64,000 nt of DNA from Facklamia sp964471435 (GTDB taxonomy: Bacteria; Bacillota; Bacilli; Lactobacillales; Aerococcaceae): assembly GCA_964471435.1 (NCBI GenBank), contig CAYYGA010000001.1:62001-126000 (forward strand), written 5' to 3'. How positions within the stretch are numbered: position 1 is the stretch's first letter; every line of letters starts with the position of its first letter. Below the pieces are notes generated by a model, which worked only from the letters and a program-made list of their open reading frames with translations, was not told the origin of the DNA and did not search any database. Both the position numbers and the translations under genes were made by a program. Shown here one piece after another: positions 25,976 through 34,220 of the stretch.

Positions 25976-27283
25976 ATGAAAGTAAATAAGATTTTTTTAT
26001 TATTAATTGTAAGTTTTTTTGCAGCCAGTTGTAACGCTGATCAAAGCACTTCACAAGAAATCGATCCACCTTCTGATCCAGTCATATCTCAAACAGAAGA
26101 GACATCCAACTCTTTAACTACTGAAGAAGAGAACCGCTCTACTTCCAGTGAAGATGTGGTAATTGATATTAGTCCTATTGCTTCTGTTAAAGAGATTATT
26201 CTTGAAAATGAAGGGACTGCTTTGGTGAAGCCGGCAGAAGATGAAGATTCTAATATAGTAAGGAGTGCTTCATCTGAAGAAGAGCGTTCATCAAATACAT
26301 CCGCCTCTGCAGCTGATGAAACCGGGGATAAAGATGGTTCAGATGAAGTAGATACTGAAAAAGAATCTGAAAAAAAAGCGGATTCTGATGAAACCGATGA
26401 GAATATGAACTCAGAAGTTTCTTCCAGCTCTGACTCCGAGAATAGCCAAGAAACATCTTCAGACGAAACACCTTATGCATTTAATGATTTAGACAGTGCT
26501 GATGTATCAGGCATAGATTATTCTCAGTATGAGTCGGTGGATCAAGTCATTGAAGATTTAATTGTCGAGTACGGTTTTGATCGAAGTCAGCTCGGGATTG
26601 TATTCTCAAACTTGATTACGGGTGAGACCTACCAACTAAACCCTGACCAGGCAAGCCATGCCGCCTCCACCAATAAGGTAGGAACATCGGTGATGTATGT
26701 GGACCTTATCAACCAAGGATTACTTGAGTGGGATACCATGCTTCCTTTTTCTGAATCATATGTTGAAGAAGGCGGCGGGGAAATCACCAATAATCCTTTC
26801 CAATCTAGTTATAGTGTGGAAGACTTACTATATAACAGTCTGGTCTTTTCAGATAACACTGCATGGAATATGCTGATAAATTACTACTATGAAAACTTTG
26901 GAAATTTCCAAGTTGACTTGGTAAAGTTAGGTGAAATTGATGAGATTCCAGAAGCTCTTTATAATATTAACTACGCCACTCCTTGGATGCTGAATCAAAT
27001 TCTTATTAAAGTCGCCACTGAACCGCAATATCAACCACTCGTTCAGTACATGACTCAGGCCCAACCCGGCCAACGCTTCAGACTTTATGTTGATGAAGGA
27101 ATGGCTACCAAATACGGCATGTATGATACAGGCTACCATGATACAGGCATTTATTTTGATTCAAATGGCCAACCTATTTATACTTTGGTTCTCATGTCAC
27201 TGGATTTAGGAATGATCGATTTATTTATGGGAGATCTTAATCTGCGTGTCTATGAATGGACCTCTTACAATTTATCTTCTTAA
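25976..27283 (+). CDS. Lipoprotein with class A beta-lactamase-like serine hydrolase domain
   Basis: A 435-residue exported protein. A lipoprotein signal ends at Cys19 (AASC). Residues 20-165 are a Ser/Glu/Asp-rich linker, probably disordered and wall-spanning. The C-terminal domain (about 180-435) has class A beta-lactamase landmarks: S231-T-N-K234, S292-D-N294, and a K-Y-G in place of the usual K-T/S-G. Such proteins in Firmicutes are more often wall-linked hydrolases or penicillin-interacting proteins than true beta-lactamases. Whether it cleaves beta-lactams is unknown. Transcription ends at a strong shared terminator. Confidence 0.87.
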   Translation: MKVNKIFLLLIVSFFAASCNADQSTSQEIDPPSDPVISQTEETSNSLTTEEENRSTSSEDVVIDISPIASVKEIILENEGTALVKPAEDEDSNIVRSASSEEERSSNTSASAADETGDKDGSDEVDTEKESEKKADSDETDENMNSEVSSSSDSENSQETSSDETPYAFNDLDSADVSGIDYSQYESVDQVIEDLIVEYGFDRSQLGIVFSNLITGETYQLNPDQASHAASTNKVGTSVMYVDLINQGLLEWDTMLPFSESYVEEGGGEITNNPFQSSYSVEDLLYNSLVFSDNTAWNMLINYYYENFGNFQVDLVKLGEIDEIPEALYNINYATPWMLNQILIKVATEPQYQPLVQYMTQAQPGQRFRLYVDEGMATKYGMYDTGYHDTGIYFDSNGQPIYTLVLMSLDLGMIDLFMGDLNLRVYEWTSYNLSS

Positions 27284-27335
27284 TATTTGAAGAATATTGA
27301 TACTCTTTTTTTAATTATTAAACGATATACAGCTA

Positions 27336-27402
27336 TAAAGGCCCTGCTTGATGAAGGACTTCCGCCTAAAGGAAGTAACCACCATCATCAGGGCCTTTTT
27401 TA
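27336..27402. terminator. Bidirectional terminator between the serine hydrolase and O-antigen-ligase-like genes
   Basis: AAAGGCCCTG pairs with CAGGGCCTTT at the base, and GGACTTCC with GGAAGT higher up, giving a long interrupted stem. A T-run follows on the plus strand; the right edge touches the stop of the minus-strand gene. Confidence 0.85.
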
Positions 27403-28647
27403 ATTTATATCACTTTTTGTGACTTCTTCCATAAGTTTTGGAGTGACTAATACTATAACAAGAAAAATATACCCCATCTGGACCCAAAAAACACCTACAT
27501 CCATTAAGCCATGAAAAAAAATAGTTGTAATCATAGCCACCACCAACCCTAATTCAGCTCGAATATCTTTTCTAAAAATATGACTCCATAAACTACGAAA
27601 GTATTGAGAAAAGGATGCGATGAGTAACATGACCCCGACTATCCCATAATTAGCAAGGCTGTCGATAATTAGTTGGTGAGAGTGCATTTTTCCTACATCA
27701 ACGAACAAGTAGTAAAAATTAATATAAGATAAAGGGCCGCGACCTACCATAGGTGAAGTCAGGAACAGCTGCCAACCTACCTGCCAAATACCAATCCGGT
27801 CTGCAAAACCATAAGCCAAAGTCGAAAAACGAGGTAAGAGGTCCGGTCTTAACACTAACAGGGCAAGTAAAGCTGCAAAGAAAACACCCAGCCCCCAAGC
27901 TAATTTGGGTTTTAAGAAAAATACCATCACCACTACTCCCACAATCACGGTCGGTATGGCCCATCTGGATCCAGTTAAAATGAGGGCCATCAAATTAAAG
28001 ACAATAGATAAAATGGAGAGCATCTTTGACCAGGGACTGCTACTTTTATAAACTAAATAAATAGCAATCACAATTACCATGGCAATAAATAAACCGTAAT
28101 AATTAGGATTAAAAAGTGTGGCCTCTGCTCGGGTTTGGGGATTGAAATATTTGAAAATATAAAATAAGTCATACCCATTTGCCCATACATCACGGGCGTA
28201 TTGGATAAATGATAAGATACTTAAGGGAATAGAGCCCCATGCGAATATTTTCAAATTTAGGAGATATAAACGAGCTGTTACATTAGATTTATAAAAATAA
28301 AACAAATTAATATAAATGAACAGCAGCAAAGCAACGCCCACTCCAAAATAGTTACGGTAATAGAGTGCTGTAAGAGCTGTTAAAGCATTAAACACAAATA
28401 GCCAGGGATTGGATTGGATCTGCGTGGAAAATTGGCGATAGTTTTTTACCATCAAATAAAGACTCACTCCAACAGCCATGGGTCCTGCAACCCAAAAAGG
28501 AAAAAGTACTGCCAGACTGGTTAATATAAACAGCCGTTCATTCAAGGTAAAACTTTGAATAGTGGATTGTACATCTACTTCCGCCTTATTTTCGGTCCCT
28601 TTAAAATTATCAGTCTTTTCAATTTTATTATTTTTCGTAAGAGCCAC
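27400..28647 (-). CDS. O-antigen ligase-like membrane protein
   Basis: A 415-residue polytopic membrane protein with about ten or eleven helices and a family-type loop near the C-terminal third (GRGPLSYINFYYLF followed by KMHSHQLIIDSLANYG) that matches the Wzy/WaaL (O-antigen ligase) superfamily. In Gram-positives such proteins join or polymerise surface glycans or teichoic-type polymers. The first 35 residues are hydrophilic and cytosolic. No glycan-synthesis genes are next to it; the neighbours are two penicillin-binding-like proteins, which suits an envelope role only in general terms. Confidence 0.8.
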   Translation of the reverse strand: MALTKNNKIEKTDNFKGTENKAEVDVQSTIQSFTLNERLFILTSLAVLFPFWVAGPMAVGVSLYLMVKNYRQFSTQIQSNPWLFVFNALTALTALYYRNYFGVGVALLLFIYINLFYFYKSNVTARLYLLNLKIFAWGSIPLSILSFIQYARDVWANGYDLFYIFKYFNPQTRAEATLFNPNYYGLFIAMVIVIAIYLVYKSSSPWSKMLSILSIVFNLMALILTGSRWAIPTVIVGVVVMVFFLKPKLAWGLGVFFAALLALLVLRPDLLPRFSTLAYGFADRIGIWQVGWQLFLTSPMVGRGPLSYINFYYLFVDVGKMHSHQLIIDSLANYGIVGVMLLIASFSQYFRSLWSHIFRKDIRAELGLVVAMITTIFFHGLMDVGVFWVQMGYIFLVIVLVTPKLMEEVTKSDIN

Positions 28648-28916
28648 CTCCTTTTTAAGTTCATTTCATTATACCAAATTCAAAAGGTGATAGAATCATT
28701 TAAAGATAAATTGTTAGTTTTACCGAACTTGATCAGTATTTTCTCTTCAGTTAAGCCAAGTCGCTCAAGTTTATTTTCTTATAAGTAGGGATAAGTTAAG
28801 TAACTAAAATTTCTACTCAACAGCTTTATCCTCTTCAACTACTGGTGCTTTGGAAATGCTTTTTATGAATTATCAGTGAATTTTTCAGGGTAATATTAAT
28901 TATCCTGCGAGTCCTA
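28648..28916. other. Intergenic stretch upstream of the carboxypeptidase gene
   Basis: The ribosome binding site of the O-antigen-ligase-like gene lies at the left end. No complete gene was seen. A short open stretch on the minus strand (28812-28865) ends in a coding-like Lys-Ala-Pro-Val-Val-Glu-Glu-Asp tail, which might be a gene remnant or chance. Confidence 0.35.
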
Positions 28917-28945
28917 TTGGATTTTTTTCCTGCTTTCGCTATAAT
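28917..28945 (+). promoter_or_regulatory. Promoter of the D,D-carboxypeptidase gene
   Basis: TTGGAT (28917-28922) and a perfect TATAAT (28940-28945) with a 17-base spacer. The leader to the ATG at 29018 is about 65 bases and contains a short GGGC/GCCC hairpin. Confidence 0.65.
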
Positions 28946-29017
28946 ATAGAATAGCTATTATGGGCTCTGCAGTGGCGCCCTATTTTTTATGTCTATTATT
29001 ATATTAAGGAGGCCGTT

Positions 29018-30271
29018 ATGATGACCAAGCTATTGCTTCAAACTGGCAAGCGGCTGGTACATTTATTGATGACTGGAATCATTTTAACAAGTATGGTGAG
29101 TCCGGTTGGTATAAGTGCACAAATCGAAAATTTATCAAAATCTCCTAATCTGTCTGTGGATATTGCAGAAATTCAAGAATATGAGCCCTTGGATATGCCG
29201 GCAGATTATCCGGAAGACTTAGTGGAACACTTTGATGAGAACGTAGATGCGCGTTCTTTTGTGGTGATCGATGTCGAAACAAACCGTATTTTAGCTCAAC
29301 GACAGGCGAATATTCCATATCCAATCGCTTCAATGTCGAAGGTAATGTCTGCTTATTTAGTGCTTAAGGCTGTGGATGAAGGAACTATATCAATGGATAC
29401 AATGATAGAAGCTCCCGCCGAGATTACGGATGTTTTATCGGGTAATTTTGAATTATCTTCTGCCAACCTCTTTGCAGGGGAAGAGTACACTGTTAAAGAC
29501 TTACTGTACGGTGTGATGATGCTGTCGGGAAATGATGCTACTTCTGTGTTAATGTGGCATTTATATGGTTCTGAACAAGCAGGTACCCAGGCGATTATAG
29601 ATCAGTTATATCAATGGGGTTTTACAGATTATGAGTTTTATACTACATCCGGGATTCCAAATTTATATTTGCCAGAATCTTGGTGGATGCCAGGGTCAGT
29701 AGAAACCAGCGAAAATAAGATGTCTGCTCAAGATGTTGCTTTAATGTCTGAATATGTGGTGACTGAATATCCGGAATTACTTCAAATCACTGCCTCAGAA
29801 GATTATGTCTTTATGGAAGGTACTGATTTAGAACAATACTTCTACACTACTAACCTTCTCTTACCTGGTCAAGCACATGGGCGTGAAGGAATTAATGGAT
29901 TAAAATCAGGGACGACAGATGCAGCCGGGAAAAACTTTGTGGCTACAGGAACAGAAAACGGGCGTGAAATCGTAGCCGTTGCAATGGGTCTTTTCCCTCG
30001 AGATGATGGGTTGGAAATTACTTCTTACTGGGATATCGAAATTTTACTTGAAGGTTTAGAAGAATATCCGGACTTACATGAGAACGCAGATCTTCCTGTT
30101 AATTCCCTTCCTACACTTGAAGAACGCCAGGCTCAACAGGCTGAAGAAGCTCGCTTAGCTGCTTTCGAAGAAGAAGGTTCAGAATCAGATGCTGGTGATG
30201 AGCCCTTTGAAAATCGTCGGGATAATCCCATTACTAATTTTATCGGCCGCTTATTTAAGTGGTTAAATTAA
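29018..30271 (+). CDS. D-alanyl-D-alanine carboxypeptidase (S11 family, PBP5/DacA type)
   Basis: A 417-residue exported enzyme that trims the terminal D-Ala from peptidoglycan stems. A signal peptide covers about 35 residues (ending near ISAQ). The three active-site motifs are present: S105-M-S-K108, SGN in MLSGNDAT, and KSG in LKSGTTDAAG. A C-terminal amphipathic segment (ITNFIGRLFKWLN) would anchor it to the membrane, as in DacA. A very strong AAGGAGG site precedes the ATG. A terminator follows. Confidence 0.95.
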   Translation: MMTKLLLQTGKRLVHLLMTGIILTSMVSPVGISAQIENLSKSPNLSVDIAEIQEYEPLDMPADYPEDLVEHFDENVDARSFVVIDVETNRILAQRQANIPYPIASMSKVMSAYLVLKAVDEGTISMDTMIEAPAEITDVLSGNFELSSANLFAGEEYTVKDLLYGVMMLSGNDATSVLMWHLYGSEQAGTQAIIDQLYQWGFTDYEFYTTSGIPNLYLPESWWMPGSVETSENKMSAQDVALMSEYVVTEYPELLQITASEDYVFMEGTDLEQYFYTTNLLLPGQAHGREGINGLKSGTTDAAGKNFVATGTENGREIVAVAMGLFPRDDGLEITSYWDIEILLEGLEEYPDLHENADLPVNSLPTLEERQAQQAEEARLAAFEEEGSESDAGDEPFENRRDNPITNFIGRLFKWLN

Positions 30272-30305
30272 AGTGAATCCAGCTGGCAAGTTATATATTT
30301 TAGTG

Positions 30306-30334
30306 AAACGAGTCTTTCAGGCTCGTTTTTTTGT
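30306..30334 (+). terminator. Terminator of the D,D-carboxypeptidase gene
   Basis: A 7-bp stem (AAACGAG 30306-30312 with CTCGTTT 30322-30328) followed by a run of Ts. Confidence 0.8.
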
Positions 30335-30373
30335 ACTAAAAAGAGGCTGTGTCATCAGTTAGTTTTTAAAAGT

Positions 30374-30596
30374 AATCTAAAAAAATAAAAAAGCTTTATT
30401 ACCGCAACTTCTAACGCAGAAGATTCTTTAAGAACTAAAGTTCTAAGACAATTTCTAGCGTCTTTCAACTCCTCCCTCTTGGTCGGAGTTTTTTGAATAC
30501 ATCTGCTAGAGAGTGGATTCTTCAAGCTGAAGCTTTCACTAAGCTGCGCAGATGATTCTCATGCGGTAATAAAACTTTTATTTTTTCTTCCAGATT
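30374..30596. repeat. 223-bp imperfect inverted-repeat element between converging genes
   Basis: Outer arms of about 33 bases (30374-30406 with 30561-30596) share AATCT at the outside and TTTATTACCGCA at the inside. The interior holds several small hairpins: CTTCT/AGAAG (30409-30423), AGAACT/AGTTCT (30431-30444) and AACTCC/GGAGTT (near 30468-30491). The inner arms are also partly complementary (TCTAGC with GCTAGA). It lies between the carboxypeptidase terminator and the end of thrS. It could be a MITE-like element or a structured RNA; no open reading frame, transposase or clear promoter was seen. Confidence 0.6.
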
Positions 30597-30686
30597 TTAG
30601 TTTGGAAAATATGCAATCATAGTGTATAACATTTAATTACAGTATGGAAGTTATATTAGACTTATGACGTAGTCCCTTCAGCAATT

Positions 30687-32633
30687 TTATTGAGCCGGAC
30701 GGCTTTTACGTGCAATATCTGCTTGTACATAGGCTACAAAGTCTTCGACTGACATACTCTCAGACTTTTCTTGACTATATTCACGGACATTTACGGTAGC
30801 CGCTTCAATCTCCTGATCCCCGATTACTAATTGATAAGGAATTTTTGATGTTTGAGCCGAGCGTATTTTATAGCCTAACTTTTCATTACGCATATCCATT
30901 TCTACTCTTATACCGGCTGCCTTAAATTGATGATATAATTCTTCAACCCGATCAGCATGGGCATCCAAGTTAACTGGTAAAAGAACCACTTGTACAGGAG
31001 CCAGCCATGTTGGGAATGCACCTTTATATTCCTCAATTAAATAAGCTACAAAACGTTCCATAGTTGCAACGACCCCGCGGTGAATAACCACCGGACGATG
31101 GGTATTTTGTCCATCTTCACCTACATAAGTTAAATCAAAACGCTCCGGTAATAAGAAATCAAGCTGAACCGTCGACATGGTTTCTTCTAAACCGATGGCT
31201 GTTTTCATTTGAACGTCCAGTTTAGGGCCGTAGAAGGCTGCTTCTCCTTCTGCTTCAAAATAATCCAATTCTAATTCATCCATCGCTTCTTTTAACATTG
31301 CTTGAGCTTTTTCCCACATCTCATCGTCATCAAAATATTTTTCTGTATCATTAGGATCACGGTAAGACAAGCGGAAGCGGTAATCTGTAATGTTAAAATC
31401 TTTATAAACTTCTTGAATAAGATTCAGTACCCGGGTAAACTCTTCCTTAATTTGATCAGGGCGCACAAAGATATGCGCATCATTTAAAGTCATTTCACGC
31501 ACACGTTGTAAACCAGAAAGTGCCCCTGATTTTTCATAACGGTGCATCATTCCAAGTTCCGCAATTCGAATCGGTAACTCACGGTAAGAATGGATATCAT
31601 CTTTATAGATTAACATATGATGCGGACAATTCATTGGGCGGAGTACTAACATCTCTCCTTCGCCCATATCCATTGGAGGGAACATATCATCTTTATAATG
31701 ATCCCAGTGACCCGATGTATGATATAAATCCGTTTTGGCCATAATCGGCGTATAAACATGTTGATAACCTAAGTCAATTTCCTTATCCACAATATAACGC
31801 TCGATGATCCGGCGCACAGTCGCTCCATTTGGCAGCCAGAAAGGAAGGCCTGAGCCAGCTTCTTGACTAATCATGAAAATACCCAGTTCTTTTCCTAATT
31901 TACGATGGTCACGTTCCTTAGCTTCTTCACGTAAACGTAAGAATTCATCTAACTCATCTTGCTTGAAAAAGGCTGTTCCATATACCCGCTGCATCATTTT
32001 ATTATCAGAATTCCCCCGCCAGTAAGCTCCCGCTAAGCTTAAAAGTTTGAAGATTTTAATTTTACCCGTAGATGGAACGTGAACTCCTCTACATAAATCA
32101 GTAAAATCTTCTTGCGTATAGACGGTTATTTGTTCATCGGCTGGTAAATCATTAATTAATTCAAGTTTATAAGGATCCTCTTTAAATAATTCCAAAGCTT
32201 CTTCACGCGTTACTTCACGTCGTTCAATAGGGAAATTTTGGGAAATTATTCTCTTCATCTCTTTTTCTATTGCCGGAAGATCTTCTTCAGTTATCGGTTC
32301 TTCCTTATCCGTATCATAATAAAAGCCAGACTCAATCGCCGGCCCTACACCGAAATGAATCCCAGGATAAAGCCGGGTCATGGCATGTGCCATTAGATGC
32401 GCAGTCGAGTGGCGCATAATTTCTAAAGCTTCTTCACTTTTATCCGTAACAATTTCTATACTGCCTGCTTCAGTTAAAGGACGGTTATGGTCTACCAGCT
32501 CCCCATTGAATTTTCCTGCTAAAGTGGCTTTAGCTAAAGACTTAGAAATTGATTCTGCAACTTGATGAGGTGTTACCCCTTCTTCATATTCGCGTACATT
32601 ACCATCCGGGAATGTTAACTGAATCTTTGCCAT
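30687..32633 (-). CDS. thrS: Threonyl-tRNA synthetase
   Basis: A 648-residue class II synthetase. In order: an N-terminal TGS domain (residues 1-62), the editing domain with HSTAHLMAHAM, the catalytic core with motif 2 (MMHRYEKSG) and the zinc ligands (Cys in MNCPHHML and later His residues), motif 3 (HRPVVIHRG), and a C-terminal anticodon-binding domain. It charges tRNA-Thr. Expression is controlled by the T-box leader just upstream. Confidence 0.98.
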   Translation of the reverse strand: MAKIQLTFPDGNVREYEEGVTPHQVAESISKSLAKATLAGKFNGELVDHNRPLTEAGSIEIVTDKSEEALEIMRHSTAHLMAHAMTRLYPGIHFGVGPAIESGFYYDTDKEEPITEEDLPAIEKEMKRIISQNFPIERREVTREEALELFKEDPYKLELINDLPADEQITVYTQEDFTDLCRGVHVPSTGKIKIFKLLSLAGAYWRGNSDNKMMQRVYGTAFFKQDELDEFLRLREEAKERDHRKLGKELGIFMISQEAGSGLPFWLPNGATVRRIIERYIVDKEIDLGYQHVYTPIMAKTDLYHTSGHWDHYKDDMFPPMDMGEGEMLVLRPMNCPHHMLIYKDDIHSYRELPIRIAELGMMHRYEKSGALSGLQRVREMTLNDAHIFVRPDQIKEEFTRVLNLIQEVYKDFNITDYRFRLSYRDPNDTEKYFDDDEMWEKAQAMLKEAMDELELDYFEAEGEAAFYGPKLDVQMKTAIGLEETMSTVQLDFLLPERFDLTYVGEDGQNTHRPVVIHRGVVATMERFVAYLIEEYKGAFPTWLAPVQVVLLPVNLDAHADRVEELYHQFKAAGIRVEMDMRNEKLGYKIRSAQTSKIPYQLVIGDQEIEAATVNVREYSQEKSESMSVEDFVAYVQADIARKSRPAQ

Positions 32634-32671
32634 TATTTTTCCTCCTTATTAATAACTAACTATTACAATCC

Positions 32672-32945
32672 ATCACATAAAAAAAGTCCCATTACTCTAT
32701 TAAAGTAATGGGACGTGGTTAAAATACGTGGTTCCACCCAAATTCACTGCCGAAGCTGCCAACGCTTCAACAATCTCTATCTGAGTTAACGCCTCAGTTC
32801 TGACGTTCGGCTTTACTAGGCGGGAAGTTTTCCTCCCATTGTTCAAACAGAAAATATAAGAAGTGGTAATTCATAATGACCATTAGAGCCTCACACCGAC
32901 CAGCTCTTCGCTGAAAATGATTCAATCACAATTATGTCTTCTCAT
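32672..32945 (-). promoter_or_regulatory. T-box riboswitch (tRNA-Thr) of thrS
   Basis: On the minus strand the T-box core TGGGTGGAACCACG is at 32727-32740, followed by the terminator stem (GTCCCATTACT with AGTAATGGGAC, 32686-32714) and a T-run. A Stem I region lies at 32840-32945, with a GGTGTGAGG element and an ACC triplet (32865-32867) in a loop context that fits a threonine specifier. Uncharged tRNA-Thr would stabilise the antiterminator and allow thrS transcription. Confidence 0.92.
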
Positions 32946-33023
32946 TAAAACTTATTAATTTATACCCCTATTTAAACATTAAATCCTAATAAATGCAAGT
33001 TAAACTCGTGTAAATTAACTGAA

Positions 33024-33227
33024 TTATTTCCCAAGCCGCCATAAACGGACCAGTCCCGTAATATTGGCGAAAATTGCTAACACCATTGGAAAAGCAAGCA
33101 CCACTTGTCTTTGTCTGAAAAAATAAATGATCAATACAGTCAGCTGTATAATTAATGCGACAGCCAAAGTAATCATAATCATACGTTTTTCTACCATTAA
33201 CTCTTCTAATTGACGATTATTATTCAT
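33024..33227 (-). CDS. Small two-helix membrane protein
   Basis: A 67-residue protein with two predicted transmembrane helices (about residues 18-35 and 42-60), a basic cytosolic loop (FRQRQ) and an acidic N-terminus. It lies between dnaI and the thrS leader in the place where B. subtilis has the membrane protein genes ytxB and ytxC, but I see no clear similarity. Function unknown. AAGGAG precedes the ATG. Confidence 0.7.
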   Translation of the reverse strand: MNNNRQLEELMVEKRMIMITLAVALIIQLTVLIIYFFRQRQVVLAFPMVLAIFANITGLVRLWRLGK

Positions 33228-33281
33228 TATCTTCTCCTTATAAATAGATGGCTTTATTAATCAAAATACAGCCTCCCCTTG

Positions 33282-34220
33282 TTAATGCGAGCCAAAGGAA
33301 CGCCGGTTTTCACCAAATAATACTCTTTCTTGAGCTAAATATCTAATTCTTTCCATTAAGCGTCTGGCTTTAACCGGCTCATCAGCGTCACGACTGGAAG
33401 CCAGGTGCTTTTCCAGTTCAGCCATATTAAAATTAGAGGTGAAGAAAGTCGATAAAGAATCTTTCATTCGGTGCTCCAGGATTACGTTTAATATATCATC
33501 CCGCAGCCAGGCAGAATTCGATTCTGCTCCGATATCATCTAAAATTAAAACTGGCACTTGTTTAACTTTCTCTAAGTTTTGATAAATTAAATTATCTTTA
33601 CCAATTAAAGATTTCATTTCGGTAGCGAAGGTAGGATAATGCACCATTTGAACAGCAATACCTTGATTAGCCAGAGAATTAGCCAATGCTCCAAGTAAGT
33701 AAGTTTTACCTACTCCAAAAGGCCCTGAAATATATAGACCCTGCGCTCTTTTTGGTTCCTTTATGTAGGTTTCAATAAAATGGGTGACATCCCCCATCAA
33801 TGTCTGGCGCTCAGGAGTGTTGAGGTCATAATCATTTAACTGTGCTTCTTTTACATCCCGCGACATCATCCGATTGTCGATTAAAGCATCTCTTTTTCGC
33901 TGCTTTTCATTGGCTAAATAATCGATGGTAGGGCGGTAAGAAACATCTATATAATTAAAATTGATAAAAAGCTCAGGAGTAAACCCCGGATTTTGACCCG
34001 ACTCCCCTTTTTTTAATGCTTCTTTTTCCAACATGAATTCATTTAATTTTGAGATAGAATTTGCAATCATCTCGCTGGACAACTGCTCTCCATGCGTTTG
34101 GATAAACTGCTTGACTTCTGGATAATTTATAATAGAACGAATTGTTGCTTCACGATCTCCTGCTTGAGGCATTCGTTCAAGTATATCAGCCATCACTTGA
34201 CTAATATTATGCATGGTCAT
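33282..34220 (-). CDS. dnaI: Primosomal protein DnaI (helicase loader)
   Basis: DnaI loads the replicative helicase DnaC/DnaB onto DNA at the origin and at restart sites. The 312-residue chain has an N-terminal helicase-binding domain and a C-terminal AAA+ domain: Walker A GPFGVGKTYL near residue 164 and Walker B LILDDIGAE near residue 229. Its start overlaps the end of dnaB by 14 bases, so translation is coupled. Confidence 0.95.
   Translation of the reverse strand: MTMHNISQVMADILERMPQAGDREATIRSIINYPEVKQFIQTHGEQLSSEMIANSISKLNEFMLEKEALKKGESGQNPGFTPELFINFNYIDVSYRPTIDYLANEKQRKRDALIDNRMMSRDVKEAQLNDYDLNTPERQTLMGDVTHFIETYIKEPKRAQGLYISGPFGVGKTYLLGALANSLANQGIAVQMVHYPTFATEMKSLIGKDNLIYQNLEKVKQVPVLILDDIGAESNSAWLRDDILNVILEHRMKDSLSTFFTSNFNMAELEKHLASSRDADEPVKARRLMERIRYLAQERVLFGENRRSFGSH

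Noticed and set aside
30374..30596. 6S RNA or SRP RNA
   Set aside because: The overall long-hairpin shape fits loosely, but I saw none of the conserved sequence blocks of either RNA and no clear promoter.
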